DNA of 64,000 bases from Plectosphaerella cucumerina (GCA_020746995.1 JAGPXD010000004.1:2294001-2358000); one strand, 5' to 3'; shown: positions 23,316-34,934, counted from the stretch's first letter. Translations and numbers: made by a program. The notes: a model not told the origin generated them from the sequence alone.

Positions 23316-25088
23316 TTAAGGCTTGCTCGCGGGGGCCAGGCGCCAGGCGCGCATGGGCAGGGACTGCAGATGCAGGACCTTGGGGCGGATGAACATGACA
23401 AAGGTGGTGACGCCGATGATGACGCAGATCATGTTGACGATGTAGTAGCCGTCCTGGGTCATGATGCAGGCACCGCCGCCCTTGACGCAGCGCTCCTTCT
23501 CGGGCTGCAGAGAGCACGAGAAGGGGTCGGTGACGAGAGGGGCTTTGAGGGCGTCGATGTCAGGGGACACGCCGGGGTGGCAGGTAGCGACGGTGAAGTA
23601 ATCAACCAGGCGCAGGACGAAGAACCGCGGGAAGGTGCCGCCGAGGTTGCAGACACTATCAGGAGTCAGTCAGGGGGGGCCATGATCGAGGGCTTTGGGG
23701 GAGACTCACGTGGCCAGGAGGGTCATGTATGTGCCGCCGATGGCAGGGTCCGAGACTCTAGCGTGGAATGCCGAGACGGCGACGAACATGACCGTGTTGG
23801 TGAAGGTGGAGAAGACGTGCTCGCCGATGACGACGAACATGTACCAGGCGGTGACGCCGCCGGCGGGGAAGATGGCGACAGTGAACTGGGCAGCGACGGC
23901 AGCGATGAGGCGGCCGACAAAGGCCCAGCACCACAGTCGCATGGGGGTGTACTGCTGGGACCATGTGCCGGCGTAGTAGCCGAGGATAATCTCAAAGGGG
24001 AAGTCGATGAGGACAGTCAGGGCCATGTTCTCCTGGCCGAAGCCCTTGTCGATGAGCTTGAGGTTGGTGACGGCATCGTTGGCCTGGAAGCCGATCTTGG
24101 CGATGAGATGGACGACGATGATGGTCTGGATGTTCTTGAGCTTGAGAACACCCCACATGATCTGGTAGACGTCCCAAATGCCATCCTCGTTGCGCGTCTT
24201 CTCCTCACGCTTGAAGAGAGCGAGGCCGACGGTGATGATGAGGTAGGCCCAGCCCCAGAAGGTGAGGTAGCCGGCAAGGGACATGAGGCCCGTGTCGAGG
24301 GGCGTGTCCCTGAAGTAACGGTTGGCAAAGTCCTTGGAGTTGAGGGCGAGGAAGACGGTGTAGGAGAGGAAGTGGCCGGCGGTGAGGCCGACAGTCTGGG
24401 CGGTCGAGGCGTACGAGACGTTGCCGGGGGTGAGCAGGGTGAGGGCCCAGCCGTCGACGGCGATGTCCTGGGTGGCGCACATGAAGACGAGGAAGAACCA
24501 CCACCCGGTGAAGGACCAGACGGTGGGACCGCCAGGCTTTCCCGTGTTGGCCATCATGTTCTCGACGTGGGAGCCGAGCCAGAGCATGCCGATACCCGAG
24601 AGCATCTGGATGGGCAAGATCCAGCTCTTCCTGCGGCCGAACTTTGGGCTCCAGACGGCGTCGACGATGGGGCTCCAGAAGAGCTTGAGGGAGTATGGGT
24701 ACGAGGCCAGGCTGAAGATGCCAATCTCGCTGTAGGACATGTGGTCCTTCATGAGGAAGGGCACAGAGCCGCCGGCGAGACCCATGGGAATGCCCTGGAG
24801 GAAGTAGAGGAGGACGAGGAGCAGGAAGTTGCGCTGGTCTTGGATGGGGAGTTCGAAGAAGCCATGGTTGTTGGCGACGGGGGTCTTGGGGACGGGGTCG
24901 TCGAGGGTGAAGGACTCGCGCGACATGAGGTTCGAAGTGACGACGTCCGAGCCGGGGGTGTTTGCCTTGCGGCGGAACTCGACGTTGTTCTGGTTCATCT
25001 TGCCGTTGGCAGCTCCTGTCGTCTTGATGGAGAGGTCGGGCGGCGTTTTGGCTTTCGGTGACTTATTCCGCCGTGTTCTGACGCTCAT
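23316..25088 (-). CDS. Acetyl-CoA transporter, SLC33A1/AT-1 family (572 aa, 2 exons)
   Basis: Multi-pass transporter of the MFS-related SLC33 family, which in animals imports acetyl-CoA into the ER lumen. Exon 1 is 23710-25088 and exon 2 is 23316-23655, joined through GTGAGT and TAG in phase 2 (MTLLAT-VCNLGGTFPRFF). After a hydrophilic N-terminus of ~75 residues come the family-typical TM1 start QRNFLLLVLLYFLQGIPMGL and GGSVPFLMKDHMSYSEIGIF, then SYPYSLKLFWSPIVDAVW and GRRKSWILPIQ, and about ten further hydrophobic segments. Exon 2 supplies a Cys-rich luminal loop (FSCSLQPEKERC, GGGACIMTQDGYY) and the last TM helix. Length matches homologues (~550 aa). A 1.7-kb open frame on the opposite strand is a shadow caused by GC-rich third positions. 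Confidence 0.92.
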
Positions 25089-26371
25089 TGGGACGGACGT
25101 GTGCGCGGCTCGGGAGGAGCTCGGGGGAGGACGGGGATGTTCGGAGACGACGTTGGTGGGAAGTGCGAGCTGGAGGGCTTTGGTCTTGTACGGATCGGCG
25201 CAAGGAGGTTCGAGACGGGATCGCGGGTCGAGAGACAGGCTCTTTACTTTCAGGTTATGACGGCAAAGTCGGTGCAGCTATTGCAGAGCGTTGGAGGAGG
25301 ATATGTCGGTTGTGGGTCGTGTCGGCGCAAATCGCCATGAAGATGTGAAGGTCTTGGCAATATGTCGCGAGCGTGGCAGGTGGTACAGGATATGCAGTTG
25401 AGTCGACTGTGGTGGTGGCGGCCCGGGGAAAGTGACACCTGGCGCACTGGTAGTTGGAGATCGGAGCGGCCTCGGGAGGCTTGATCAGCAGGGCAGGCAC
25501 CGGCCGGCGTTGGAGCAGTAGCAGCCACTGAAAGCTGTAGCGGGATGGTCGGATGACTTGGGAGTGTGTGGCTCAGGTAACCGTGGCCTTTCAGGAACAG
25601 CTGGCGCCAGTGGCGAAAATAAAAAAAAAGATGAGGCGAAAGATTGTTAAGCCGATGATAAAAAGACAGACGATGTTTCCACCAAAACGCGGGGAAGGAT
25701 ATTCTACAGAAAAGAAGGTTCGACGGGGAGCGATTAACAAGGGACAAGACCCAAGACTTTTTCGCGGGGTAGGAGAAAAGAACAACGATGTCCTGGCGAC
25801 GGCGTCCGTTGTGTGGTGGCGGCGGCGCGTCCGGAGAGATAGAGAGAAGGAGGGACGGGAGGTGTGAGGAGAAAAGGGACCGACCCGAGTTGAAAGCTGT
25901 CCCGATGGGATGGAAATGGAAAGGATGGAGTTCCGTGAAGGGCCTGGGCTAAGCGCATTTGGGCGTGGCAAGGTGGAGGGATCTGGACCTGGAGGGGCAT
26001 CTCGCCTGGGCTGCGCTCCCGCAGCGCCCGGCGCAACCCCTTCAGAAGGAACAGCTGCCTGTTCCCCGGAGCTGAGCGCCGGGGACGCTCCATCTGTGAG
26101 TCCTGACTGGTTCGGTCGGGAGACCTAGAAATGCGGACCCCTGGAGCCAGTCCTCTTTGAGCTTATCGGTGCCCCTCGCCCCATGTCGCTTATCTGACGG
26201 ACTGGGGCAGTACGGTGCTCTATCTGGCGGTTTCCACGTCTGGCGCGTCTTCGACGCGTCTCCCTCACCTCACTCAATGAACAAGTCGACAGCACGATGA
26301 CATCCATGTCGGACCACCGAGGACTGATTCGACGCAACTCATGAGCAAGCTGCATTTCTGTCACATCAATT
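25089..26371. promoter_or_regulatory. Divergent promoter region: acetyl-CoA transporter (-) and CENP-O (+)
   Basis: 1.28 kb between opposing starts. It has an A-rich patch (25619-25630) and purine-rich plus-strand DNA to about 25960, i.e. pyrimidine-rich on the transporter's sense strand, consistent with its leader. No gene is supported. Confidence 0.45.
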
Positions 26372-27343
26372 ATGGCAACATCCATCATGGACACAGAGGC
26401 CAATGATGACGCCGTCGCCGAGCAGCTCGACCAGGAGATTGCCGACATGCAGCAGCACAGTGAGCCTTTCCACCCCTATCATACCATGCCACTCACTCAC
26501 ACATCCCCAGTCGCCTCTCTCAAGAAGCAGCTCAGCGTTCAGATGACAAACATTCTCTCCTCCGAGTCCGCCCTGCCCCTCCTCCAGGCTACATCCGGCC
26601 TCGTCGAGCCCAACCCTGTTATTGGTGGCGACGAGAAGCTGCTGGCCCGCCGCGACGCCCAGGAAGCGCACGATCAGCTGAACCTCTACCGTACCATCGC
26701 CGGCATCACCACCTTCAAAGTGCGCGACCCGGACCCCAACGCCGTCGACGGCGGCAAGGTCCTCGGCCTGCGCATCGAGGTCATGTCAAAGTCTCGCTTC
26801 CTCCGCCCCTACTACGTTATGCTCAACCGCCCATATCCCGACTCCCGTCTCTTGCGCGTCCACAGACACACAGTCCCGCCGTCCATTCCTCTCTCCGGCC
26901 TGGCCTACAGGCATCTTCCGCCGCCGGCGCCACTCAAGGACGATACGGACCCGGACGCCCCAGAAACGGCACCACAGGATCTCGCCCGCTTTGCCCGCGA
27001 GCTCCGCCGGGAGATCGTGCGCTACCACAACCGCGCCGGGGCCATTGGTGCCATTTCTCAGGCTGCTGCCGCAGCGACCGTGTCTGACGCCGAGGATGAC
27101 GACGACATGGTCGACGTGCGCGCCGCCGACCCCCAGGCGAAGCAGGTCGAGCTGGGCTGGGCAGACGGCCGCACTGGCCGCATCATCCTCGACGACGACG
27201 GCAAGATCGAGAGGATGGTTGTGTACCGCTCTGACGTGCGGGATCACGAGACCAAAAGCCACATGCTGGGCGACAGCTTACATATCGACGACGTGGTGAA
27301 GCTCATGTCCGTCAGGACCCAGGAGTCGACGCCCCAGGGATGA
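26372..27343 (+). CDS. CENP-O/Mcm21-type kinetochore protein (306 aa, 2 exons)
   Basis: Subunit of the inner-kinetochore CCAN (COMA in yeast: Mcm21, Mal2 in fission yeast). Exon 1 is 26372-26459 and exon 2 is 26511-27343. The intron (GTGAGC...CCCCAG) is 51 nt and stop-free, so the frame stays open through it; splicing restores a coiled coil (EQLDQEIADMQQH-IASLKKQL). The C-terminal RWD-like region contains the family block LRIEVMSKSRFLRPYYVMLN and RVHRHTVPPSIPLSGLAYRH, then ARELRREIVRYHNRAGAI. It ends with a degenerate hairpin (RTGRIILDDDGKIERMVVY) typical of the family. CENP-O diverges fast, so the name rests on these conserved blocks. Confidence 0.85.
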   Translation: MATSIMDTEANDDAVAEQLDQEIADMQQHSEPFHPYHTMPLTHTSPVASLKKQLSVQMTNILSSESALPLLQATSGLVEPNPVIGGDEKLLARRDAQEAHDQLNLYRTIAGITTFKVRDPDPNAVDGGKVLGLRIEVMSKSRFLRPYYVMLNRPYPDSRLLRVHRHTVPPSIPLSGLAYRHLPPPAPLKDDTDPDAPETAPQDLARFARELRREIVRYHNRAGAIGAISQAAAAATVSDAEDDDDMVDVRAADPQAKQVELGWADGRTGRIILDDDGKIERMVVYRSDVRDHETKSHMLGDSLHIDDVVKLMSVRTQESTPQG

Positions 27344-28351
27344 AGAACCACCCATGACTGGAAACAACACACACCCTGTCTAGGATGAGCAGAGCCTGGA
27401 AACTCTAGCCTTCTGGCCAGCCCTCGGCTAAACGGCATGTCGCTGAACACGGGTCGACGCCGCCGTACGGCTCCCTGCCTCGCTTCAAGCCCACGACATA
27501 TCCAGCCATCTCACATCAGCCGCACTCGAGGGTGCAGCAGCATGTCTCGCCGCGGCTAACACGACGTCCAGAGAGGCGGCGCCCCGGCGCTCGCGGACAG
27601 GGTCGGCCCTGGTGCAATACGAAGACTCTACGTCGCACCGCGTCCAAGACATGATGCGCGGGCCGTGGAATATTACAGCATCGCACACGTGCGCGCGGCC
27701 CCGCGGAGACACCCCCAACGGGGCACTGCATGCTGGATGACTCGAGGCTGGAGGTCAGTGGAAAGAGCGACTGTCCTACATGCGCCGCGCTCGCACACAT
27801 TTGTCTGTCAGGTAGCCACGGCAATATAGACGATACACGTCCATGCATGTCAACAGCGTACCCAGCCTCTCTGTCGCACCAAGTCACTCACCATCCCATC
27901 ACGCGGCGAGCCGTTTCCAGTGTGACAGCGCAGCAGCAGAGCGAAGCTTCTTCCCGTTTTGCATGAATTACAGAACAGAGAATGGCTAGCTTCCCGGCAC
28001 ACATAGCGAAGAAGGACGTTCTTGATGAGCAATTCACGTGTATTAGGGTCCCATCCCGGGGCCGCCGCCTCGGGACCATCCAACCAGAACCCGCTCGCTC
28101 GATCTAATCCCGGGAACCGCATGTCTCGGTCCCTCCTACTCCTCCGTCTCACAAATGTTGCCAAAGGTGTCTGTCCTCCGCGTCTCATTAGGGGTATTTC
28201 CATAATCCTGCATTCATTCCCCCCCTTTCGAACGGGTCACACCGCGCCCCCTTTTCCTCCACAACCAAAAAAGTCCAAGGTTCGAGTTTAGATACACAAG
28301 AATGATAAAAGGGGTTTGTCGCGGGCCGTGCCACGAATGGTGTCACGTCGC
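27344..28351. other. Convergent intergenic region
   Basis: About 1 kb of 3' flank between CENP-O (+) and the proline-rich GPI protein (-). No gene, tRNA or repeat was recognised. Confidence 0.4.
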
Positions 28352-29341
28352 TTAGAAAAGAGCGGCGGCGATGGCAGCGGCCAGGAGGGCACCGCCGGCG
28401 CGCTGAGCGTTGGGGACGGCAGCGGCCGTGGGGATGACGCTCTCGTCGTCGGTGGCCGTGGGGAAGGGGGCGCTGGTCTCCTCGGGAGGAGGGATGACGA
28501 CGCTCTCGGTCTCGACGGGGGGAGGGGGATAGACGATGGGCTCGCTCTGGGTGGGCTCAGGAGCGGGAGGGGGGACGGGGACCTGGCTGTGGGAAGGCAG
28601 CGGCTCCTCAACAGGAGGCTCCTCGACGGGCGGCGTGGGCTCGACAGGAGGTTCCTCCACAGGGGGTGCGGGTGGCGAGGGCTCGACAGGAGGTTCCGCG
28701 GGAGGCTCGGGGGTGGGGTAGTGAGTGGGCTCAGGGTGAGGCTCTGTCACAGGAGGTTCCTCGACGGGAGGAGGCGGGTAAGGAGTAGGCTCCGTGGGAG
28801 GCTCAACGGGAGGACCGGGCGTGGGCTCGACAGGAGGCGCAGGCGTAGGCTCCACGACAGGAGGCTCGATGGGGGTCTGGGGATGTCAGCAAGGGCTCAT
28901 GTTGGCAAGAGATTGAGCAAAACTTACAGGGCAGATGGTGACCGTCTCGGGGATGGTGACGGTGACAGTCTTGCCGCCGCCATAGCAGGGCTCGTGCTTC
29001 TTGCAGTCGATGACCGTCTCCGTGGCCGTGATGGTTTCAGTCACCCACTTGTACTTGTCGTCGTTGGGCTCGTCCGGCTTGGGGTCGTGGACCCAGTGCC
29101 AGTCGTCGTCGTCTGACTTGTCGCAACGGTCGATGATGACCTTGTGATGGGGAGGGTGCCAGAGGTCCTTCTCGCCTTTGCCGGGCTTGCCCCAGGGGCC
29201 GAGGAGGTCCTCCTTGCTCAGGGTGATGCCGTCGGGCAGCGAGAACTTGCCGTTGAAGATGTCCTTGATGCTGCGGCGGGGCACGGCAGCGTTGGCCGAG
29301 GCGGCGAGGCCGGCGGCGGCAGCGACGGTAGAGAAGCGCAT
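28352..29341 (-). CDS. Proline-rich GPI-anchored cell-surface protein (312 aa, 2 exons)
   Basis: Predicted secreted wall or membrane protein. Exon 1 is 28928-29341 and exon 2 is 28352-28876 (GTAAGT/CCAG, phase 0). Residues 1-19 form a signal peptide (MRFSTVAAAAGLAASANA). The N-terminal part (to ~138) has an acidic/aromatic stretch (CDKSDDDDWHWVHDPKPDEP) and Thr/Val-rich segments (TETITATETVIDC, GGKTVTVTIPETVTICP). Exon 2 encodes about 125 residues of repeats built on EPP/VEP/TP units (for example PPVEPTPGPPVEPP), a likely O-glycosylated stalk. The C-terminus (QRAGGALLAAAIAAALF) is a GPI-attachment signal: small residues then a hydrophobic end. The TVTxTxPETVTxCP motif is common in fungal GPI wall proteins. 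No enzymatic domain is seen; adhesion or a structural role is inferred. Confidence 0.8.
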
Positions 29342-32119
29342 GATGGGCTCTTGTGGTGTGTGTGTGATATTACGTCGAGTGTGATGGTATTAGGTACGAA
29401 GCGAGGGACGTTGAGTATTACGATACTGGTCTTAGCGAGCGACAGTATAGCGAGCAGTGATGGGTGGTGGTATCCGAGTGAGGGTACGTGAAGAGGAGGG
29501 AGGGAGAACTCGTGGATGGTCTGGGACGGCGGCTCGGGCTCCTTTTCACTTGTTCTCTCAGCCCACCTGTCTGCCGAGTCAAGGAACTGGAAGGAGGGAG
29601 TGCGCGTGTGTCTGTTCTGTCCAACGAGGATCGCTCGCCGGACGATGAGTTGGACGTCACGGTCCGGCAGACCAGGATGATGGCGCTGGTCACTGCAGGG
29701 GGTGTGAGGAAAAGGGGGCGTGTGTGGGAGGGGGTGGGCGGTCGACCGGGAGCTTGCTTGCACGACCAAGAACATGGCTTTTGCCTTCCAGGGGTGGGCG
29801 CGGCCGATGATCACCGCCAGCGCGATGTTTCTTCGTCGCAGACTGGCTTGACTCTGGCCCTGACTTTGACCCAGACAAGACAAAGACAGACTCGTGCGAC
29901 CCTGGCAGCCCACGTCGCCCGCGCAACCAAACCCATCGGCCAGGCGACTGTACTTCTGTCCTGCGCGGCTCCAGGTGCGAGAAAAGGGGGCTGGCGGGAG
30001 GCTGCATTGACGACACATGTATCCCGTGCAGGCCGTGCCTCCCGCCCCTCCCTCCTTCCCACCCTCACTGCCGTCTTGAGTTGTGCTGCGCCCATGATGG
30101 GACGACATGTCGGGACCTGCTGGGCCCCCGGTTGCCCGAGCGTCACTGTTGGACGAACGAGTTGGCCTGGGCCCTCGGGGGCAGGGTGGGTGTTGGGTGC
30201 CCAGGAGCTGACGACGCAAGACCCGTTGATGAGCTGCTGTCGGCTCACGCAATAGAAAGGGGCAGAAAGTCTTGGGGGAACCGGATCGTCTGGCTTCGTC
30301 TCCCGTTCCTGGACGAACAGAGTCTTGGAAGTCGTCGTCGACTGGCCGAGGACCACTGGGCGATCAGGAGAAAGGCAGCGGCTAGCCAGCTAGCCCCAGG
30401 GCTCCCCCAGCGCAAGCGTCTCGGCACTCCAGAGATCTGCGTGTACCCCTGCATGAGTGAGGGCCGAGCATCCAAGATCGGCCGCTCAGAAAGGGGCTCG
30501 GCGCCCTGACGGACCTGCCAAAAGGGGGCCTAGTCGTTCATGGTGCTGGGACTCCCCCCTGACGCCAGCATCGACTCTCCTTGTCTTCCCCGTCATTCCC
30601 GGCGCACGAGTTTAACCTGACAACTCGAAGCTGGAGGTCACAAGGAGGGAAACCCCAGCCCGAGTGACCTCATCGAAGCGACGTCTTGAAACGCCCATGG
30701 GTCCCCCCGCCCTGAACATCCCAATGTTGATGGCTGATGTTGAGTGCGTTGCGCTGAACGGACAAGTAGATCAGAGCATGTGGAGATCCCTCTTCCAAGG
30801 TTTGCCGGCCTTCCCCCCGGCCTTCCCGCTCTCTCTCGATATTGATCTCCGTTGCGACGTCCGAGCAAGTGAGGGGTTGCATATGATGTCAGCGACAACT
30901 GCGCACGCGACCGAGCCATCGGAAGGTTTTCGCAAGGCGAGGAGGGGGAATTTTGAGTCGTCCCGAAAGACCGGCTTCTCCTTCCCTCTCTGGCCCCCGA
31001 AAAAAGCAACGGCGACGCTGCATCGCCGGATCGTTTTGATGATATTGCCCCTCGGTCCAATCGCATGGGCCGCCCTGCACACAGCGCACCACAACTCCTC
31101 GCGCGCACACAACACTGGACGGACACAGGACACACGGCAGCACCGCCTCGGGGTTGTGTCGGAGCCACTTCATGCACGACAGAAGCAATGTGACTGCCGG
31201 GTGGGTGACTCTGGCATGACTCTGAGATGCCGTGGCAGCCCAAGGGGGGCGCAAGCACGCAAGCAAGCAAGCAAGCACGGCTCCCAACGGGTCCTCGGCA
31301 GCGGCGCGACACGTCTGGCGAAAGGGAGCAGCGATTGCGCGTCCCAACGAATTTTTTTGTGAATTTCCCATGAGAGGGTCAGGCGTCTAGGCTGGCGGCG
31401 GCTCTCCGCCAAGTTGACCTGAACGCTTGTCCGGGCCCTAGCGAACGCCGGCGGCGGCTCCCAAGACTGTATAAAGTGGTTCCCGTATGAGAGCTGGCCG
31501 TCTCCTCCGCAGTCCCTATCCGCATCCCGGGGCGCCGCGTGTTTGTTTCTTTCGACGTCTTTCCACGAAGATGGGAGAGGAAGGGAAGGAAGGGGCGCTG
31601 GGACGTGGTACAGGTCGGCCGGCTCCCGCGACGCTGCTGGGAGACACAAGGCCCCGGCCCCTCCCTCCTCTCATCAGCCGATGAGGCCCGGGCGCTGCTG
31701 CGAGCCGTCGGTGAGCCACAGCGGGAGGGCGATTTTTTCGTCTGAACGAAGTTGCTTCTGATCGATTGCCGCGGGAGGGGGAGAGGGGGTGATGGCAGGC
31801 TTGGCACGCAAACGGCCCCCCAGACGTGGACGTGTGCTGCCGTGCGCCTTGCGCCCCCGTCTCGACCTGCTGCCCTGCTGCCCTGCTGCCCTGCTGCTTC
31901 CGTCGGCCGCATCGTCATCGATGCTGAAATCGTGGAGTAAGCTCCAGCCGGCCGATGCGGGCAGCCGAGATGCAGGATGCCGGGGGCGCGCTCGCGCCAC
32001 CTCAGGACGGCGTTGCCCGGGCTCCCGCGGGCTCGCCCCGGCGGCGAAGGGCCTCGACAAGGTCGTGTAAGAAGGCTGGTCGCATCGCGGGAGGCCATAG
32101 GTCGCATCGTGGCAGCCCG
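29342..32119. other. 2.8-kb gene-poor region
   Basis: Several overlapping open frames occur on both strands, but none has a domain, consistent start context or clean splice structure. Small repeats are present: a CAAG run (31251-31276) and four copies of CCTGCTGC (31866-31897). A TATAAAG word at 31470-31476 is followed only by a 37-codon open frame. I see no supported gene. Confidence 0.45.
31866..31897. repeat. 8-bp tandem repeat CCTGCTGC x4
   Basis: Four exact consecutive copies in intergenic DNA; probably a minisatellite-like slippage product. Confidence 0.8.
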
Positions 32120-32878
32120 TCACCAGTCCAACGGCTTCCTGACCTGGGGTGCCGCCGCCGACCCGGGCTTGTCTTGCTGAAGCTGGTGCTGGTGCTGTCG
32201 CTCCTCGTCGGCCACCTCGGCGAAGACGGCGCGGTCGATGGCCCATCGCGCGACCTGTTCGTCAGCCACGATCGACCACTTTGCGATGAGAGGATGGGCG
32301 TCGGCGACGTGGGCGAACAGCACGTCCCCGTCGTCGTCCTCCGCGGCCACGTCGTACTTCCACGTGCCGTCGGGGTTCCAGTACTCGGGCCCGAACACGC
32401 GCCCAATGTCAAGCTCCTTCTTCGCGTCGCCGAGCGTCTTGGCCGCCTCGTCCCGGGCACCCTCGTCCAGACTTTCGCCTGCCGCTGCGGCAGTCAGGGC
32501 GTTGGCGATGCCCTCGAGGACGCCGAGGATCTGTCCGGCCTTGGCCCCGATGGCGGCGCCAAGCCCGAAGCCTTCATCAAAGCCAGCCTGGATGCTATGG
32601 GCCTTGGCATCCGTGAGACCCTCGCGATACCCGGCGGTGGAATGCTCGGCCTGCAGCCGGGCCATGTCCGAGGGGTGTGCGGCGGTCCTGGACGTTCCGT
32701 GGCCGCCGTCGTTGCCAGGCCCGGCCGGCAGAGTCGGTGAGGAAGGCTCCGATCCCCAGACATCGTCAAACGTTTCTCCCGCCTCGCCCGTCACGGTGCT
32801 GTGGTGTATGTCAGGCGACATGGCGGCGATGACGAAGGGCTCCAGGTCGCTGGCGTTGTCGATGGGCTGGATGTGCAT
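32120..32878 (-). CDS. YAE1: Yae1-type Fe-S cluster adaptor protein (252 aa)
   Basis: Yae1, with Lto1, recruits the cytosolic iron-sulfur assembly machinery to the ribosome-recycling ATPase Rli1/ABCE1. The protein is intronless. Residues ~35-45 have the conserved FDDVWGSEP. Residues ~82-124 form the deca-GX3 region typical of Yae1/Lto1: AGYREGLTDAKAHSIQAGFD followed by EGFGLGAAIGAKAGQILGVL, with Gly every fourth residue on a predicted helix. The C-terminus ends VRKPLDW; a terminal tryptophan is the hallmark by which Yae1-Lto1 clients dock on the CIA targeting complex. Start chosen at MHIQPIDNAS; an in-frame ATG 19 codons later (MSPDIHHS) is an alternative. A 10-bp repeat lies just upstream. 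Confidence 0.85.
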   Translation of the reverse strand: MHIQPIDNASDLEPFVIAAMSPDIHHSTVTGEAGETFDDVWGSEPSSPTLPAGPGNDGGHGTSRTAAHPSDMARLQAEHSTAGYREGLTDAKAHSIQAGFDEGFGLGAAIGAKAGQILGVLEGIANALTAAAAGESLDEGARDEAAKTLGDAKKELDIGRVFGPEYWNPDGTWKYDVAAEDDDGDVLFAHVADAHPLIAKWSIVADEQVARWAIDRAVFAEVADEERQHQHQLQQDKPGSAAAPQVRKPLDW

Positions 32879-32950
32879 CGCGGGAAGGCACGAAGCACGA
32901 AGGGATGTTTGGCGAAGAATGGATGGTTGATCAGAGGGTGAGTGATGCGA

Positions 32951-32980
32951 GTTGTGTGTGGTTGTGTGTGGTTGTGTGTG
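32951..32980. repeat. 10-bp tandem repeat GTTGTGTGTG x3
   Basis: Three exact copies beginning 73 bp upstream of the YAE1 start, within its probable 5' leader; on the sense strand it reads CACACACAAC. Confidence 0.8.
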
Positions 32981-33432
32981 ACTTCTGTCCCCTCCGAAAA
33001 CGTTGCTCAGGGCACCGATGAGCTGGCGACACCGGATTTGTAAGTGACTCCGCAGTGCATGTGTGGGCAGGGACGAATCGAGGGGTGGGCAAGTGCTGTC
33101 TGCATCGCGAGTGAGGTTTTCGCTCCGCAAAAATGTTAGCGCTTCGTCAACGCCCAGTGCTTATTCAGCTGACAAGGAACTTTTGGCAGGATGAGGGGAG
33201 GCACGGATTGCACATCGCAGCCGCCATCATGAACACCAGTCTTGTATCTCTTGCTCCTTTAATATGAATCTTCGACTGAATCCCGATACCCATTCCTCAG
33301 TCCCTGAACCGTGACTCCAGACCCGTCTCATGTACAAGCGGTTTTCCGGGCATCATCCCTACCGCGCCGTCATATGTATGCGTACTGATCCATATCCAAG
33401 AATACCTTGCAGGCCGGGCTTACGGCCGTCAT

Positions 33433-34934
33433 CTACAGCTCCTTCTTCTCCGTGACAGCCTTCGCCTTGGGCTTCACCGAGCCGGGCGGCGTCTTCAGGC
33501 CAGCCAGGACGGCAATGGCGACCACAGACATACCTACGGCTCCCATGCCGTAAGCGATCTCCCGGCCGGCCCACCAGTAGACGCTCGTGAAGAGGATTGG
33601 GCCGAGACCGCGACCGAGCTGACCCCAGCTACGGAGGATGCCAAGCTTGCCGCCGCGCTCGCCCTCGTTCGCCTCGAAGCTGCTCAACGCGTTCAGACCC
33701 GTCACAACGGTGGCAGACGTCACGGCCAGCCCCGTCGCAGCAAGGTACAGTCCGTTAGTTGTCGTGGTGCGCCCCAGGAGAACGAAGGACATGAGGCAAG
33801 ACAGCACGCCCAGCCGCACAGAGACCAGCGGAGGAAGTCGTCTCGTGACGCCGCCCTGGAGGATGGAGGCCACAAGTCCGACGAAGCCAAGAAGACGACC
33901 ATTGTGCGCAGATCCGTATGCGAAGAGATCGTAGGTCATGAAGGACAGCGACGACTCCATGCCGGAGAAGAAGAGGAGGAAGACGAAGTGGACGGCGTTC
34001 AGGAGGAGATGCGAGTTGGTCCTCTGGATCTTGGCCGCCTCGGTCTTGTTCTTGCTATTGGCCTCCGCCCCATTTTGCTTGCTGGTTCCCCTGCCGGTGA
34101 GCGCGGGGAGTGTCTCGGGCAGGCAGAAGTATAGGTAGACGGTCTCGGTAACGATGAGGGCGAGGCTGACGCCGGCGGCGGTGGCAAAGGGGTTTTCGCG
34201 CACGGTGGAGATTGTACTGAGGTACGCGCCCAGGCCGGGGCCGAAGGTGAAGGCGATGCTGAAGCAGGCACCGATCAGGGCCATGGTCGAGCCGCGGGAT
34301 GCCTCGTCCGAGATGTCGGTGGCCATGGCGGTCGCGATCTGCACGTTGCCCTCGGACAGGCCGCCGACGACGCGCGAGGCGACAAAGGTGCGGAAGTCGA
34401 CGGCACAGACCCACAGTAGGACGGAGACGATGTTGCCGGACATAGAGGCCAGGAGGGCCGTCCGACGACCATACGTGTCCGAGAGGCGGCCGATCAGGGG
34501 GGAAGCGATGGCTTGCAGCAGGCTAGAAGATGTGTCAGAGATTCGCGTTGCGTGGTCGCCCAAAGATGCAGTCGGGGAAGGACGCACGAGAAGAGGCTGC
34601 CCAGGGCGCCTCCGAGGAGAACAATATCATATCGCGAGTCAATGGGCCGGGAGAAGGCGGCCTTGTACCGGTTCAGGTAGCTGAGGACCGTCTGAAGCAG
34701 GGTAGGTGATGCGCCTGACAGCGAGGCGGGGGCTTCGCGGTCTCTGTAGAACTCGAGGAGCTTCGGGAAGAGGGGTAGAATGAATGTGAAGGACATCTGG
34801 AAGGCGGGGGGTTAGTCGTGTCGAGCAAGGGGAGGAGAGGGGGCATGCGCGCGGCGTACCAGATCGAGGAGCAGAGAGATGGTGACGACCTTCAGCACCC
34901 TCTTGCGGGTGACGGGGTCAACGGGCGGTGCCAT
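33433..34934 (-). CDS. MFS transporter, MFSD10/Tet-like (457 aa, 3 exons)
   Basis: Major facilitator superfamily carrier of the DHA1 type. Exons are 34860-34934, 34588-34796 and 33433-34522. Splicing gives MAPPVDPVTRKRVLKVVTIS, then LLLDL-MSFTFILPLFPKLLEFY (TM1), and joins GGALGSLFS to LLQAIASPLIGRLSDTYGRR. The segment GRLSDTYGRR is the MFS loop 2-3 signature. About twelve TM helices follow, with a charged central loop (SKNKTEAAKIQRTN) and a basic tail (KPKAKAVTEKKEL). N-terminal segment and layout resemble MFSD10/TETRAN-like proteins. The second donor is GTGCGT, less common, but phase and sequence continuity support it. Substrate is unknown. Confidence 0.8.

Noticed and set aside
23370..25061. 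563-codon open frame on the plus strand opposite the acetyl-CoA transporter
   Set aside because: Acidic, Gly/Asp/Glu-rich translation typical of antisense frames in genes with C/G third positions; the minus strand gives a full SLC33 protein.
29488..30255. 255-codon plus-strand frame upstream of the GPI protein gene
   Set aside because: No domain, Arg/Gly/Thr-rich, lies in the promoter of the minus-strand gene and competes with a similar frame on the other strand.
31470..31476. TATAAAG box in the 29-32 kb gap
   Set aside because: The downstream sequence offers only a 37-codon frame and no splice-compatible gene.
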